Of a stretch of 64,000 nt of DNA, positions 9,528 to 19,451 are shown in pieces. The translations under genes were made by a program, and so were the position numbers. The DNA is from Aphanomyces cochlioides (Eukaryota > Oomycota > Saprolegniomycetes > Saprolegniales > Verrucalvaceae), in assembly GCA_019828595.1 (NCBI GenBank), contig JAHQRK010000004.1, positions 3,782,001 to 3,846,000 on the forward strand, written 5' to 3'. The notes under the pieces were generated by a model. That model was not told the DNA's origin and did not search any database. It saw only the letters and a list, made by a program, of their open reading frames with translations. Position 1 is the stretch's first letter. Each line of letters opens with the position of its first letter.

Positions 9528-9589
9528 GCGTATATTAAATTTAATTATACGCTAAATAATAATGACCGTCATTAATCACTCTTGAGTGA
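9528..9589 (-). promoter_or_regulatory. Family C 3'-tail with three hairpins
   Basis: Three consecutive inverted repeats: GCGTATA/TATACGC (9528-9552), AATGA-CCG-TCATT (9561-9573) and TCACT-CTTG-AGTGA (9576-9589). They are conserved in C2 (60088-60149) although the neighbouring 3' region has diverged strongly. Likely reverse-transcriptase recognition structure. Confidence 0.6.
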
Positions 9590-11430
9590 ATAATATTGGT
9601 ACTTGTGAGATTTGAACGCAGGCAGATTTACCTCTTGAAATTTGATTTTTGTTGTATCAGTTGATACAGGTAAAAGTTGGCATCTTGACACGTCGCATGT
9701 GCTGTCGATCGTGGTCTTCATGTCGTGTAACAACATGGATGGTCTTGGGTGATGTGGACATGGGACAGACTTGTCTTGTCTTCGACGTCAGATGGGTGCG
9801 GAGTAATCTTGGACTGGCTTCAGAACGTCCACATGTTGTCTTTGACTAATCTTGTACGGGGCCATGGGCACCAGATGATGTGTGAACTAATCTTCCACTG
9901 GATTTTTCTTGTCGCAGCGTGACATCGTCGTTGATTGTTGGCTTGTCACCGTCGATTGTGCAGTCGTCATGGGTGCCTTGATGTCGCATGTTGTTGAGTC
10001 GACGATCGTATCTTGGTCTTTGTATGGTCTTGGTTGAGAAGTTTCACTGGATTTTTTCTTGTCGGACTTGAAAATTTTGAGTGGCTGAGAACTTCCTTGG
10101 GGATTTGAAGTTTGGTTTGGAGTCATTTTTCGATTTCCTCGCTGCCGTGATGCTGTCCCTCTGTTGTCGTGCCGTGGCTGCCGTTGTTGTCCGTGTCTGC
10201 TGTGGCCTTGCTGTGGCTGTGCTGTCTTCGTTGCCGCTTGCTGTGTCGTGTCTGCGTGCTGTGCTGTGTGTGTTGCGTCCTGCTGCGTTTGTCGTCGTTC
10301 CCGCTGCGAGCTGTCGCCATTGTCGCTGTGGTGCCGTGATGCTTCTGTCGTTGCTGCTGCTGCTGTGTTGTCGTGCCCTTGCCGCTGCTTTGTCGTCGTG
10401 CCGCTGCCGGATGTTGCCGCGATTGTTGTCCGTGGGTGCGAAACGCGTTGGGTGCGCTGCGACACGCGTTGGTTGAAGAAGGCGACTGGCTCAAGGAAGG
10501 CGTTCAAGCAAGGCGTTCAAGACCCAAGAGCGGCTGGAGCGAAACGCGAGGAGTCAAATCTCCGTTCCTTCGATGGTGTCGGGACGCGGGGCCTCACAAG
10601 TCTTTCGACTCGCGTTTTGATTCGGCTTGCTCTTGGTGAAGACGGCGTCCAAGGCGTTCAAGGAAGAAAGCGCGAAGACTTTGACAGCCTTGGCTTGTTG
10701 AGACGGACCGTTCCGCGAAGGTGCATTGTTGGCTGACCCCCTTCATGCACTGACGCGGGGCGAAGGACCTGGTCAGTCCGTGTCCGTGGATATGAGTCGA
10801 GTGCTTTGGGTTTGTCTCTTGGTTGTCCCTTTTGTGGCGCTTGTGCCTTTGATGTGGCCTTTGGCCTTTCGATCTGGGTGTCCCCTTTTTCCTGATTTCC
10901 TAAACTCCTTTGATGGAGCCCCCGGGGGTAGCGTCCAAGTGAAGACTTCTTCGAAAAAGGCGGTTGGGCTCTTGTTGCTTTGATGACTTGTTTGCGTAGG
11001 TTGGCGAGCGATCGAGTGATTTTTTTTTGCGTTGCGTTTGTTGGCCATGGCGGCGAATTTTGGCGTTGCGTTTGTTGGCACTGTTGGCGTTGAAGAAAAG
11101 CGTGAAGAAACGTGGAAGTCAGCCCACGAGCGCAGCTACGGGCGGTTTTTTGCTTGACTTTGCCGCCGTTGGCACTTGGATTTCGCGAAGGTCGCTTGAA
11201 ATCTCCAAGTCGCCGCAAAAAAGCTCGCTGATTTTATGCGAAGCGCTGCCCAAAACTTTAATTCCGTAATTCACACTTGAATTGCCGATGTTTCTTGTTT
11301 TTTGTAGTTGACTTTCAAACTTGGCCGCATTTGACTTCAAAATTTGGAGTCACTTTCAAGTAAGTTGTCAAAAAGTCATACATGTTTCTAACTTGTCTTG
11401 TAGATGACTTGTCCAGGACAGTACTCAACA
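9590..11430 (-). other. Long 3' region of LINE C1
   Basis: About 1.8 kb between ORF2 and the hairpin tail, strongly GT-rich on the plus strand around 10140-10460. Minus-strand open frames (9887-10507, 10658-11218) are low-complexity (Q/T/R/H-rich), and their frames are not kept in C2, so I treat the region as untranslated. Confidence 0.6.
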
Positions 11431-14400
11431 TCAAGTCAACTTGAAGATGGCTGGATGTTTGTCCAAGAATCTCCGGTACGAACTGCGTTGGCTCAGCAAA
11501 CCAAGAGTCGCCATGGTTTGTTGAGAGGTTGCTGGGTCTTGATTCATTCGAAGCCATCGGCGAACATTGGACGCCCAAAATGTCAAGGCAACATCGTTCA
11601 ACCCAGGCAAGTAAGGTGGCTTGGTTGTATCAAATTTAACTTTGTTGCGATGTGTCCATAGGAGATGAAGAATGCTGCAAACCAGCATAAACCAAAGACG
11701 ATGGAGAACGTTTCGATATCGTTGCCACCGCTGAGCGACTTGGAAGGCATCGATGTTGGTAATCCAGTCCCAGGTAAAGCGAACGCCAAATATACTCCAT
11801 GCCTCACGATGCTGTAGCCACACACGACAAGTAACTGGGCAGTCCAAGAACAAGTGCTGGCGGGTTTCACGCGCAAAGCAGTTGGGATAACCACATCGGA
11901 GTGCACTCGGGTCAGTGGCCTCTTTGTACTTGAACTTATCACCCACTGGGATCATATCGTAGAGAATTCTTGTCCAAAGGTCTGCTTGGACCGGCGTCAC
12001 AAGACTTGAAAAGGGCTTTACGAAGGTTGAAAGGTAATTGGCGACTTTGGTATGATTCTCACGTGTGTTGGAACGCAAGGGATGAGGTCGCGTCAACATG
12101 GGAGCGTGAAAACTCACTCGCTTGATTACTTTGGTTGTCCATGAGTTGAATGGTACGTCGGTGTCTCCTTGTCGACCTGAAATCACCATTTGAGGCGTAA
12201 GGTCGTTATCAACCGGTGCGTCGAGCTGCTTGTTGGCCTGAGTCCAAACATTCGTTGCAATTAGTGTCACCAACTTGTAGAAGTATCTGAAGGACGTCGG
12301 CACGGGTAATTCCTCGACAAAATGGTCCAAATGATCCTCCATTGACTCGCGAAACTCTTCGTAGGTTGGCCACGTTCTTGCTGGCGTCAAGAAGTCTTCC
12401 AAGCAATGTACGCCCCTCCAAGCAAGGTGTCTGTACCAGTCGCGATGGTTTCGAAGCGTGACTGCAAGCGATGACATCCCATCTCGACCCGGGACTTGGA
12501 AAAGCGGGTGCGACGACAGCCACAATGGCATTTGCGTCATCTGATTCAACGTAGGTTCATGTGGCGTCTTGTTTGTGAGCGGAATTTGACTCCAATGCTT
12601 CCAAATATCATTCCAAAGAGGTGAGATCAAGTCCCGCTGCACAAGCTTATTGTTTGCGCTAGGATTGTACAGCATGAAGTCCCAAGTTGTTGCCCGCGAG
12701 TATGGGTACATACAGCGCTTCAATCGATCTGCTGGTAAGAGTGCCCACAATTCAGGATTGTCCTGATTGGTTTGGACTAGAAGTTGAAGACGTGTGATGC
12801 GTTGCTTTCGAATCACCGAAGCGATATGCGGCACTTTGAAGCCTGTCTTTGAGTCATGAAGCAAGCCACTTGGGGCCAAGGCCAGATACTTGTCTTGGGC
12901 ATGTGTGCGCCGACTCAAGACAAACTTGTTCACCATCGACTGCCATTTTTGCACGGTATGGTTTGGAATTGGAAGAACCATGGTGTAATGCCAAAGTTGT
13001 GATAGGATCATTGTGCTCACAAGCAATCGTCTGCCTTTGAGGGTTCTTGCTCGACACGCCCACGTGGTAAATGACTTGTAGAACTTGTCGGTGATGGCAT
13101 TGATTTGAAGCATAGGGTCCAACTTGTGTCCCAACTCGATCCCAAGGTACTTGATTGGCCTTCCACTTGGTACCATGGTCAATCTTGGGTGTTCAAAAAC
13201 TGATTGAGTATTGTCTAGGGTCAAGACCTTGCTTTTGTTGCGATTGAGCTTGGCGCCGGAATGCCGACAGAATTCATTCGACGAGCTCCAGTTGCGCTTC
13301 CAAGTCTCCAACCGAGCTTGAGATGAGCGTGGTATCGTCCGCGAAGAGAAGAACCGATGCGATCCCCGAGTCCGAGAAAGCGTAGCCGTATTCGGGGTGG
13401 TTGCGAAGCATTTGAGCGAGTGGTTCGATCGTCAATACAAAGAGCATCGACGACAATGGATCGCCTTGCTTGACACCTCGAGACGGGTAGAATGGATCGG
13501 TAAGTCTGCCATTGATGTTCAAGCTGACTTGGGTTTGGTTGTAGAGTAACTTAACCCAGTCAATGAACTGATCTCCGACATTGAACTTCTTGAGAACGGC
13601 AAACATGAATTCATGATTCACACGATCATAGGCCTTTTCAAAGTCCAAGAACATTGCATAGGCTTCTTGGTTGAAGGTCGTGCAGTGGTGTTGAAGATCT
13701 TGAAGGAAGATAACATGGTCATGGATGCGTCTGCCCTTGACAAAGCCATTTTGCCCAGGTTGAATGATCGCTGGTAGGACTTGAGACATTCTGTACGCTA
13801 AAGCGCGTGATAGGACTTTGACTTCGACCGGAATCAAGGCTATGGGTCTGTAGTTCGCAGGGTTGCGGCGGTCACCACCTTTGAACAGCAATGATATCGC
13901 CGACCATCTCTGCGATTCTAACATGATGCCTTGCTGGAGCTGATGATTGAAGACTATCGACAAAATTTCGCCAAACAAGGTAGGATGCAATTGATAGAAT
14001 CCAGCTGAGAACCCGTCAATTCCAGGCGACTTGTGAGGATTCATCGTCTTGATGGATTGCGCCAGTTCTTCAGTCGTTAATGGGGCGTCCAACATGTCCG
14101 AGTCGTCTTGGGGTAGGTGTCTTTCGAGCACAGTTAAGAATTGGTCTTTGGCATGTTGACTTGTAGGTTGAAAGTCGCCTTCGCTCATCACTGCAGACCA
14201 ATGACGAGTGAATGCAGCGTGGATTTCTTCGGGTATGGCAGTGACATTCCCATGTTCATCATAACAATCAACGATAGGAATGGAGAACTGCCTTGCCCGG
14301 GGTTTTCGAAAGAAGTGACTTGTCGGAGCTTCATTTTTGGTTGCGTGGAAGTCGAAACTCAAGTCTGCTTGGTGTTGTTTCAAGTCTCGCGTCTTCGTCT

Positions 14401-15557
14401 CATACTGTGCCTTTGCAGTATTGAGAGCTGCTTCGGTGAGTCGTCCTCGATGATGCTTTAACTGAGCTTGTAACCATAGGATTTTTGCTTCCTGGAGTGC
14501 ATTCCTTTGACTTGTGATTATCCGAGCATGGTACTTTTGAAGAAAGCGCTTGGTGCGGCGTTGCCATTGCGTCCACAAGACTCCTGGGCGGTCCGAAACT
14601 TTCAAGCGCTCGAGGAGGTCTCTTGCCTCAGACACGATTGCTTCTCGGACTTCTTGGATCGTCAGAAGTTCTTTTGGCAGCTTCCAATAGCTTTTAACCC
14701 GCGTTGTTTGCACCGGTTGGAGCTCCACTTTATGCCACATGTGATCCGTGTTTGCTGTAGGTTCAAAGTATTCGCCAGTGGAATACATTCGGCACAAGGC
14801 GGAGTTCAGGAAGATGTAATCAAGACGATTGAGCCGCTTGGGTGAAGAGTAAACACACTTTGTAGGGTTGAAAGATCTCCAAGCGTCAACGACATCAAGC
14901 TCTTGAAGCCAAGCGAAGCAAGACTGCCTGTTGACTTGGTGGTTCGAGTTGGTGGAGCCTCTGGAATCCAATGTTCGATCCATTGGAAGGTTGAAGTCTC
15001 CCATGACGACGTGTTTGGATCCCATGGGAAAGTTTCGTGGCAAAGCCTCGAAGAAAGCGTCGCGCTCGCTGTCGACAACAGGTGCGTAAACATTGTGGTA
15101 GTAGATGGGGTCTTCTCCCCACATTGAACTGACAACCATGTAGCGATCTTCGACGTCGTATTGGCGTTCGTGTTGAAGTGAGTCGAAGCCAGGAATCGTA
15201 TGATGGAAGACCATGGCGACGCCACCGGATCTGTATTGCTCAAGTTCTTCTCCATGCAGCCGATGGTCGTTGGCAGCGATAAAGTAGTTCTTGTGGCCAA
15301 GCGCATGATCAAGGTGAAACTTGAACGTGGAGAACATCTTCTCACTGGCAAATTTTGTTTCTTGTAGGGCAATAATCTCGTGCCTTGAGATCATCGAGTT
15401 GACGAGTTGGTTTCCGTTGTCTCTCGCCAGTCCGTTGATGTTGGCGGTGACGATAGACAAGTTGGTAAGTTTTGAGTTGGGAAACGTGGCTGATGGATGT
15501 TGTAGAGGGGGTTGATGGTTGGGATGTGTTGCGGTTGCTTGGACTGAGGCCGCGGAG
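11431..15557 (-). pseudogene. LINE C1 ORF2: APE endonuclease and reverse transcriptase, frameshifted
   Basis: Two overlapping frames, about 15557-13274 and 13311-11431, form one ORF2 broken by an apparent one-base insertion near 13276, just after the RT active site. The N-terminal APE domain shows TANINGL, LQETKF, HNVYAP, MGDFN, NRLDY and a terminal DH. The RT shows LDFEKAYD, GVKQGDPLS and FADD. The C-terminal part has a Cys/His motif (CGYPNC...HLFLDC) as in L1/Tx1-type ORF2. Its product would nick the tRNA gene and reverse-transcribe the element. No ATG lies between the ORF1 stop and the first APE motif, so initiation must be non-AUG or coupled to ORF1. Intact function is unlikely because of the frameshift, unless it is a sequencing error. 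Confidence 0.85.
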
Positions 15558-15560
15558 ACC

Positions 15561-18095
15561 TTAGTACAACAAGTTGTTCCTGCGCTGCAGGCGGGTATTG
15601 TCGTTGCCGACGAACGCTGTTAACGAGTTGTCTGTAGGCTGGTAGGCATCGATACTGAGTTGCCAGATCCGCGACGACATCTCCGACTTGCAGACGCGAT
15701 TGAGCTCTTCAGCGAAGTATTGCCCAAACGGCGACTTGAGCAAGGCCCACAACGTATTGGGAGCCAACATGCGGCCATGCTTTGTTGGCAGCCATGCTAC
15801 CGGTTGGCGTGTGAGGTATAAAATCCACTCGTCGTTTCTGAATACTAATGGCGCTTGAACAGCGAGCCACAATTCGAACGCGGCGAGTGCATCTTCCACT
15901 TGTTCCGTTGAGAAGGCAGGGTGTTTTGGCGCAGCTTCGAAGAACTCTCCGACGCTCGATATTGCTTCGAGTCTGGTCCACTTGGGGTGTTCTTGGAAGG
16001 CAAATTTGAAGCCATTGGTGAACGAATCAACCACTGGTAGCTGTGTCGCCGACATCCATCGTTGCCAAGCGTGCATACGGACGACCTTGAGGTAATCACT
16101 GTACGCATGCGTGGCTAACTTGGTCAGGACTACGTTCATGTTTTGGGTGTGTGAGTGCACCACCTTCCAGAGGCCGTCGACGTTGCATCGACGGATGTAG
16201 TCGACCACATCGAGCTCCGTCCCGGAGATATCGGCTGTGTTGACTTGGTTGTGGTGTTGAAAAGCGGCCCCTTCCTCGACACTGGTACGGAGCACCTGGA
16301 CTAGCTCGTCCATTGTGAGGTTGTCAGGATGCCATCGAAGCTTGTTTTCGACAACTTGTTGTTTCTTGACGAAGGCGTCGCGAGTGGTGACTACACCTTC
16401 GGGGATCTTCGTGATCGTGGGTAAGTACACTCGAGTTGGAGTTTCATGCTGAGAGTCCACTGGCATAGTGGTAATCTCAATCGTTGCGAGGACATCAAAG
16501 AAGTTGTCGGAGGCCCACAAGACTGCCGATGACGACGCTTGCTCAGCGACAACTCTCTTCTTTGAGCGCGGTACAACAAATCCGTCTTCATCAGTTGACT
16601 GAATCGTGGCACGTTTAGCTGATTTTGGATCAACCTCCATGTCACCACTCAACGGCGGAGCATCAACCGGGGCAATTGTTTCGGGTTCGGGAGGTGTTAT
16701 TTCCATATCTTTTGACTCTTCAATTTCACGTTGGGTTGTAGGTTCGTCGGGCTTTTGTTCTTGGTCCGTTTTTGCTCGTTTGGCTTGTTGGGCTCCTTGG
16801 TCTTCGTCATTTTGTTCTTGTTGTGGTTCGGGCGCTTGCTTCCCTTGGCTTTGCATCACCGCAGCAGCGTGATCCAATTCCAAGCAATGAGGCGAAACGC
16901 CAGTGGTGCGAGCAGCGGAGCGTTCAAAGTTCTTGACGAACACGTTGTAGGCCACGCCGTCAAGTTTCAGCTGATCGGCGGGGTGTCCATTGACTACAAG
17001 TTGTTTGGGGACTTCTGCTTCCAAGAAGTAGACGCGCCACACATTGGATTGACAGGAGACATTGGGTATGTATTGTCGATATGCTTGAAAGATCGGCTTC
17101 ATCTTCAGACGACGTAGCAAACGAAAGAGCTTCCCCGAGTCGAAGTTGAAGCGGATGCCAACAATGTCCATGAAGAAGAACTTGTCCATGGGGTCGGTCG
17201 AGTCTTTCGTTGATCCACTGATTTTGGCAGTAGGCGCTGGAATGGTAAAAGTCTTACCAAAGATCGAGATGGGTTTGCCAACGAGCTGGTCCTTCACGAC
17301 TTTCGAGGTAATGGACACAACGATGTCACCGGTGCGTGTTTTGTTGAGCTGAACGAAATCCAATAGGAGATCCGCCCAGTCGGCGTCTTGGTTCTCTTTG
17401 AAGAGCGCATCGATGATCTTCTCGTTGGAGTACTGCTTGTCTGCAAAGGCTCCACCAGTTTCGATCCACATCGTCGTGGTGGCCCTCTTGGTCTTGACCG
17501 GCGTTGCCTTGGAGATGGCTTCAAGCAAGTCTTCCTCGCTTGCGTCTTCTTGGCTTGCAAGTTCGATGAGCTTGTCGAGGTACTCGGTCTTGGGACGAGT
17601 GACAACTGTCTTGACTTTTTTTGGAGGTGTATTTCCTTGGCCGCTCTTGAGGAGATCGGCGTAGGACATTTTCTTGGGTTGTTGTTGCGGCGTTATCTCG
17701 CGTAGGGGAGTGTCAAGTGGGTCGGAGAGATCAATGAGAACTCGACGGGATGCGGGATCGCCGGCTTGGTCGGTTGGAGGGCTATCCTGGGGCTTGGTGG
17801 TATCTTCGACGCGCTCGTACAAACCATCTTGGCGATCGACGGAAACTTTCGAATTAGTCTTGCTTGACATATCTTCGTGTTCTTCGGGAGGAGAAGGATC
17901 GGCGGCATTCGCGGCGTCGGCGTCGACTGGGCCAAGTGCAACATCCTCATCCTCACCAGGATGGAGCGATTGCAACGGCGGGTCGACAGCGCTTTCGAAA
18001 CTTTCCTTGGGAGAGAGGTTCTCAGCAGGAGGCAGGACAACTTGCTTGGCGGATTCGAGATCGGTGGCGGGAACGGAAGCGGCGGCGGACGACAT
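15561..18095 (-). CDS. LINE C1 ORF1 protein (844 aa)
   Basis: First cistron of C1, uninterrupted, starting at ATG 61 nt from the element's 5' end. The N-terminal half is acidic and S/T/P-rich. A central folded block (around FFMDIVGIRF...NVWRVYFLEAEV) corresponds in position to the conserved centre of the A and B ORF1 proteins. The second half has a K/E/Q-rich stretch and a further conserved-looking helical block. I see no CCHC knuckle. By position it should be the RNA-binding particle protein typical of two-ORF LINEs, but the sequence itself gives no recognised domain. Its TAA stop overlaps the beginning of the ORF2 frame. Confidence 0.75.
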   Translation of the reverse strand: MSSAAASVPATDLESAKQVVLPPAENLSPKESFESAVDPPLQSLHPGEDEDVALGPVDADAANAADPSPPEEHEDMSSKTNSKVSVDRQDGLYERVEDTTKPQDSPPTDQAGDPASRRVLIDLSDPLDTPLREITPQQQPKKMSYADLLKSGQGNTPPKKVKTVVTRPKTEYLDKLIELASQEDASEEDLLEAISKATPVKTKRATTTMWIETGGAFADKQYSNEKIIDALFKENQDADWADLLLDFVQLNKTRTGDIVVSITSKVVKDQLVGKPISIFGKTFTIPAPTAKISGSTKDSTDPMDKFFFMDIVGIRFNFDSGKLFRLLRRLKMKPIFQAYRQYIPNVSCQSNVWRVYFLEAEVPKQLVVNGHPADQLKLDGVAYNVFVKNFERSAARTTGVSPHCLELDHAAAVMQSQGKQAPEPQQEQNDEDQGAQQAKRAKTDQEQKPDEPTTQREIEESKDMEITPPEPETIAPVDAPPLSGDMEVDPKSAKRATIQSTDEDGFVVPRSKKRVVAEQASSSAVLWASDNFFDVLATIEITTMPVDSQHETPTRVYLPTITKIPEGVVTTRDAFVKKQQVVENKLRWHPDNLTMDELVQVLRTSVEEGAAFQHHNQVNTADISGTELDVVDYIRRCNVDGLWKVVHSHTQNMNVVLTKLATHAYSDYLKVVRMHAWQRWMSATQLPVVDSFTNGFKFAFQEHPKWTRLEAISSVGEFFEAAPKHPAFSTEQVEDALAAFELWLAVQAPLVFRNDEWILYLTRQPVAWLPTKHGRMLAPNTLWALLKSPFGQYFAEELNRVCKSEMSSRIWQLSIDAYQPTDNSLTAFVGNDNTRLQRRNNLLY

Positions 18096-18156
18096 GGTGC
18101 GCGGGGTACCTTACTTTGGCAGTTGACTTGAGTGGTTGACGGCAAAAGTAAAAGTT

Positions 18157-18159
18157 GCT

Positions 18160-18204
<45 letters not shown>

Positions 18205-18229
18205 ACTGGTTCGATCCCGGTTCGTGGCA
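18157..18229 (+). tRNA. tRNA-Phe (GAA), array copy 2, C3-to-T variant
   Basis: Complete tRNA rebuilt at the 5' end of C1 by target duplication. T3 opposite G70 sits next to the usual G4-T69, giving two consecutive wobble pairs in the acceptor stem, so function may be weakened. The rest is identical to copy 1. Confidence 0.95.
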
Positions 18230-19280
18230 TTGTTTTCACCACCACGCCTGCTTTTTCATTCACAACATCGCACCCTTCTTTTACACCACGGAGCGCACTT
18301 ACACGCGCACACACTAACACATTGGACTTGTCCATTTCATTCACAACTCACACACCAACATAACCATGGACTGCACCTTTTACACTGCCATTCAAATTGC
18401 AAAGACAAAACACAGCATCCACGCACAGAATGCGATGCCATACATTCCTCCAAAGTCTCACGCCCAAGCTTGTCTCGCTCCTCTCTCAACGATCGAATGA
18501 AGCACAACTCATTCTCATGTCTTACTCTCGACAGCACACACAACCAAAATGGCGTCTAAGCAAGACGTTGATGTTTTCAGCGACAATACACATTACAAGG
18601 CGATGGCTTCCTTCAGGACAGCACACACTTAACAATCATACGCGGAGGAGTTCCATCATGTAGAGGCCATGCATCATATGCTGGACGTCGTATCGTGTTC
18701 TCTTCAAAGAGCTATGAATAGAAAGAACGACCCATCCAATGCATGTGAAAGTTGCACGTAATGTGGAGCAAGCATACGTTGTCCACACTGATTCAAGTTC
18801 GACGAGGAGAATACTCTATGCTCCAAAAAGTGCTCTTTTGACGACTTCTCGAGGCGAGGGACAATGACCCTCGATTTCTGTCAATATTCCGATCTCATTC
18901 GAATCCCTCCTGTGGATAGTTCTTTCAACCACACATCGTTTGCTTTCTGAGCTACAAGACTCTAGATATTACTGTAGGATGAGTTTTTATGTCATTGCTT
19001 TAAAGTATATGTCATAGCATGGGAATCGCCAGAAGAAAGGACCATGACGTGGTTAGCGAAGCATGGGCAGACGAGTGTATTCCCTGTGATGTGGAAATGA
19101 AACGGGATACTTTGTAGTATGGGATGTCAGTTAGTTGACAATGGTGTGTTTGAGTGTGCGTGTTGTTGCATAAGCTGAAGGAGGTAGTGTTCAGGGTGTA
19201 TGGGAGGTGTTGTCAGGTGTGTGTATGTGTGTGGAAGAGGACGTGCGAGTGTGTGTGCATGGTCCTATGGAAGCATATAC
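18230..19280 (+). repeat. Array spacer 2 (1051 bp)
   Basis: Same length and near-identical to spacer 1. Carries CATACG and the GGGAGG variant. No gene called. Confidence 0.9.
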
Positions 19281-19294
19281 GCCGCGATAGCTCA
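19281..19294 (+). pseudogene. Half tRNA-Phe (nt 1-14) left of LINE B1
   Basis: GCCGCGATAGCTCA fused to the family B 3' end. Confidence 0.9.
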
Positions 19295-19309
19295 CTGCAA
19301 TGGGGAGGT

Positions 19310-19360
19310 ATATTAATAGACTTTCAATATCTACTAATACTAATATTGCCTACTAACGGC
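19310..19360 (-). promoter_or_regulatory. Family B 3'-tail double hairpin
   Basis: In element RNA, GCC-(7-nt loop)-GGC (19348-19360) is followed by a stem of about 11 bp built on TAGTAGA/TCTATTA (19314-19336) that includes G-U pairs. Layout and spacing match family A while the stem sequences differ. Confidence 0.6.
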
Positions 19361-19451
19361 TCATCCCACTTCCAAATGCTTCAGCAGATTTTCTACTTTG
19401 GGCTTTGGAGTACAGCGATTTTTGACTTGTTGAATAAATACTTGGGGCTTG

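Larger units (their letters stand above)
9518..18156 (-). mobile_element. LINE C1, full-length but frameshifted family C copy
   Basis: An 8.6-kb APE-type LINE antisense to the tRNA array. In sense order (right to left) it has a 61-nt 5' leader, ORF1 (15561-18095), ORF2 (11431 to about 15557, with one frameshift), a 1.9-kb 3' region and a 3' tail of hairpins. It is flanked by a 14-15 nt duplication of tRNA nt 1-14 carrying a diagnostic T3. No poly(A) tail. Its 3' tail is unrelated in sequence to those of A and B. Confidence 0.9.

Noticed and set aside
9887..10507. 206-codon Q/T/H-rich protein in the C1 3' region
   Set aside because: Low-complexity antisense of a GT-rich tract; the frame is not conserved in C2.
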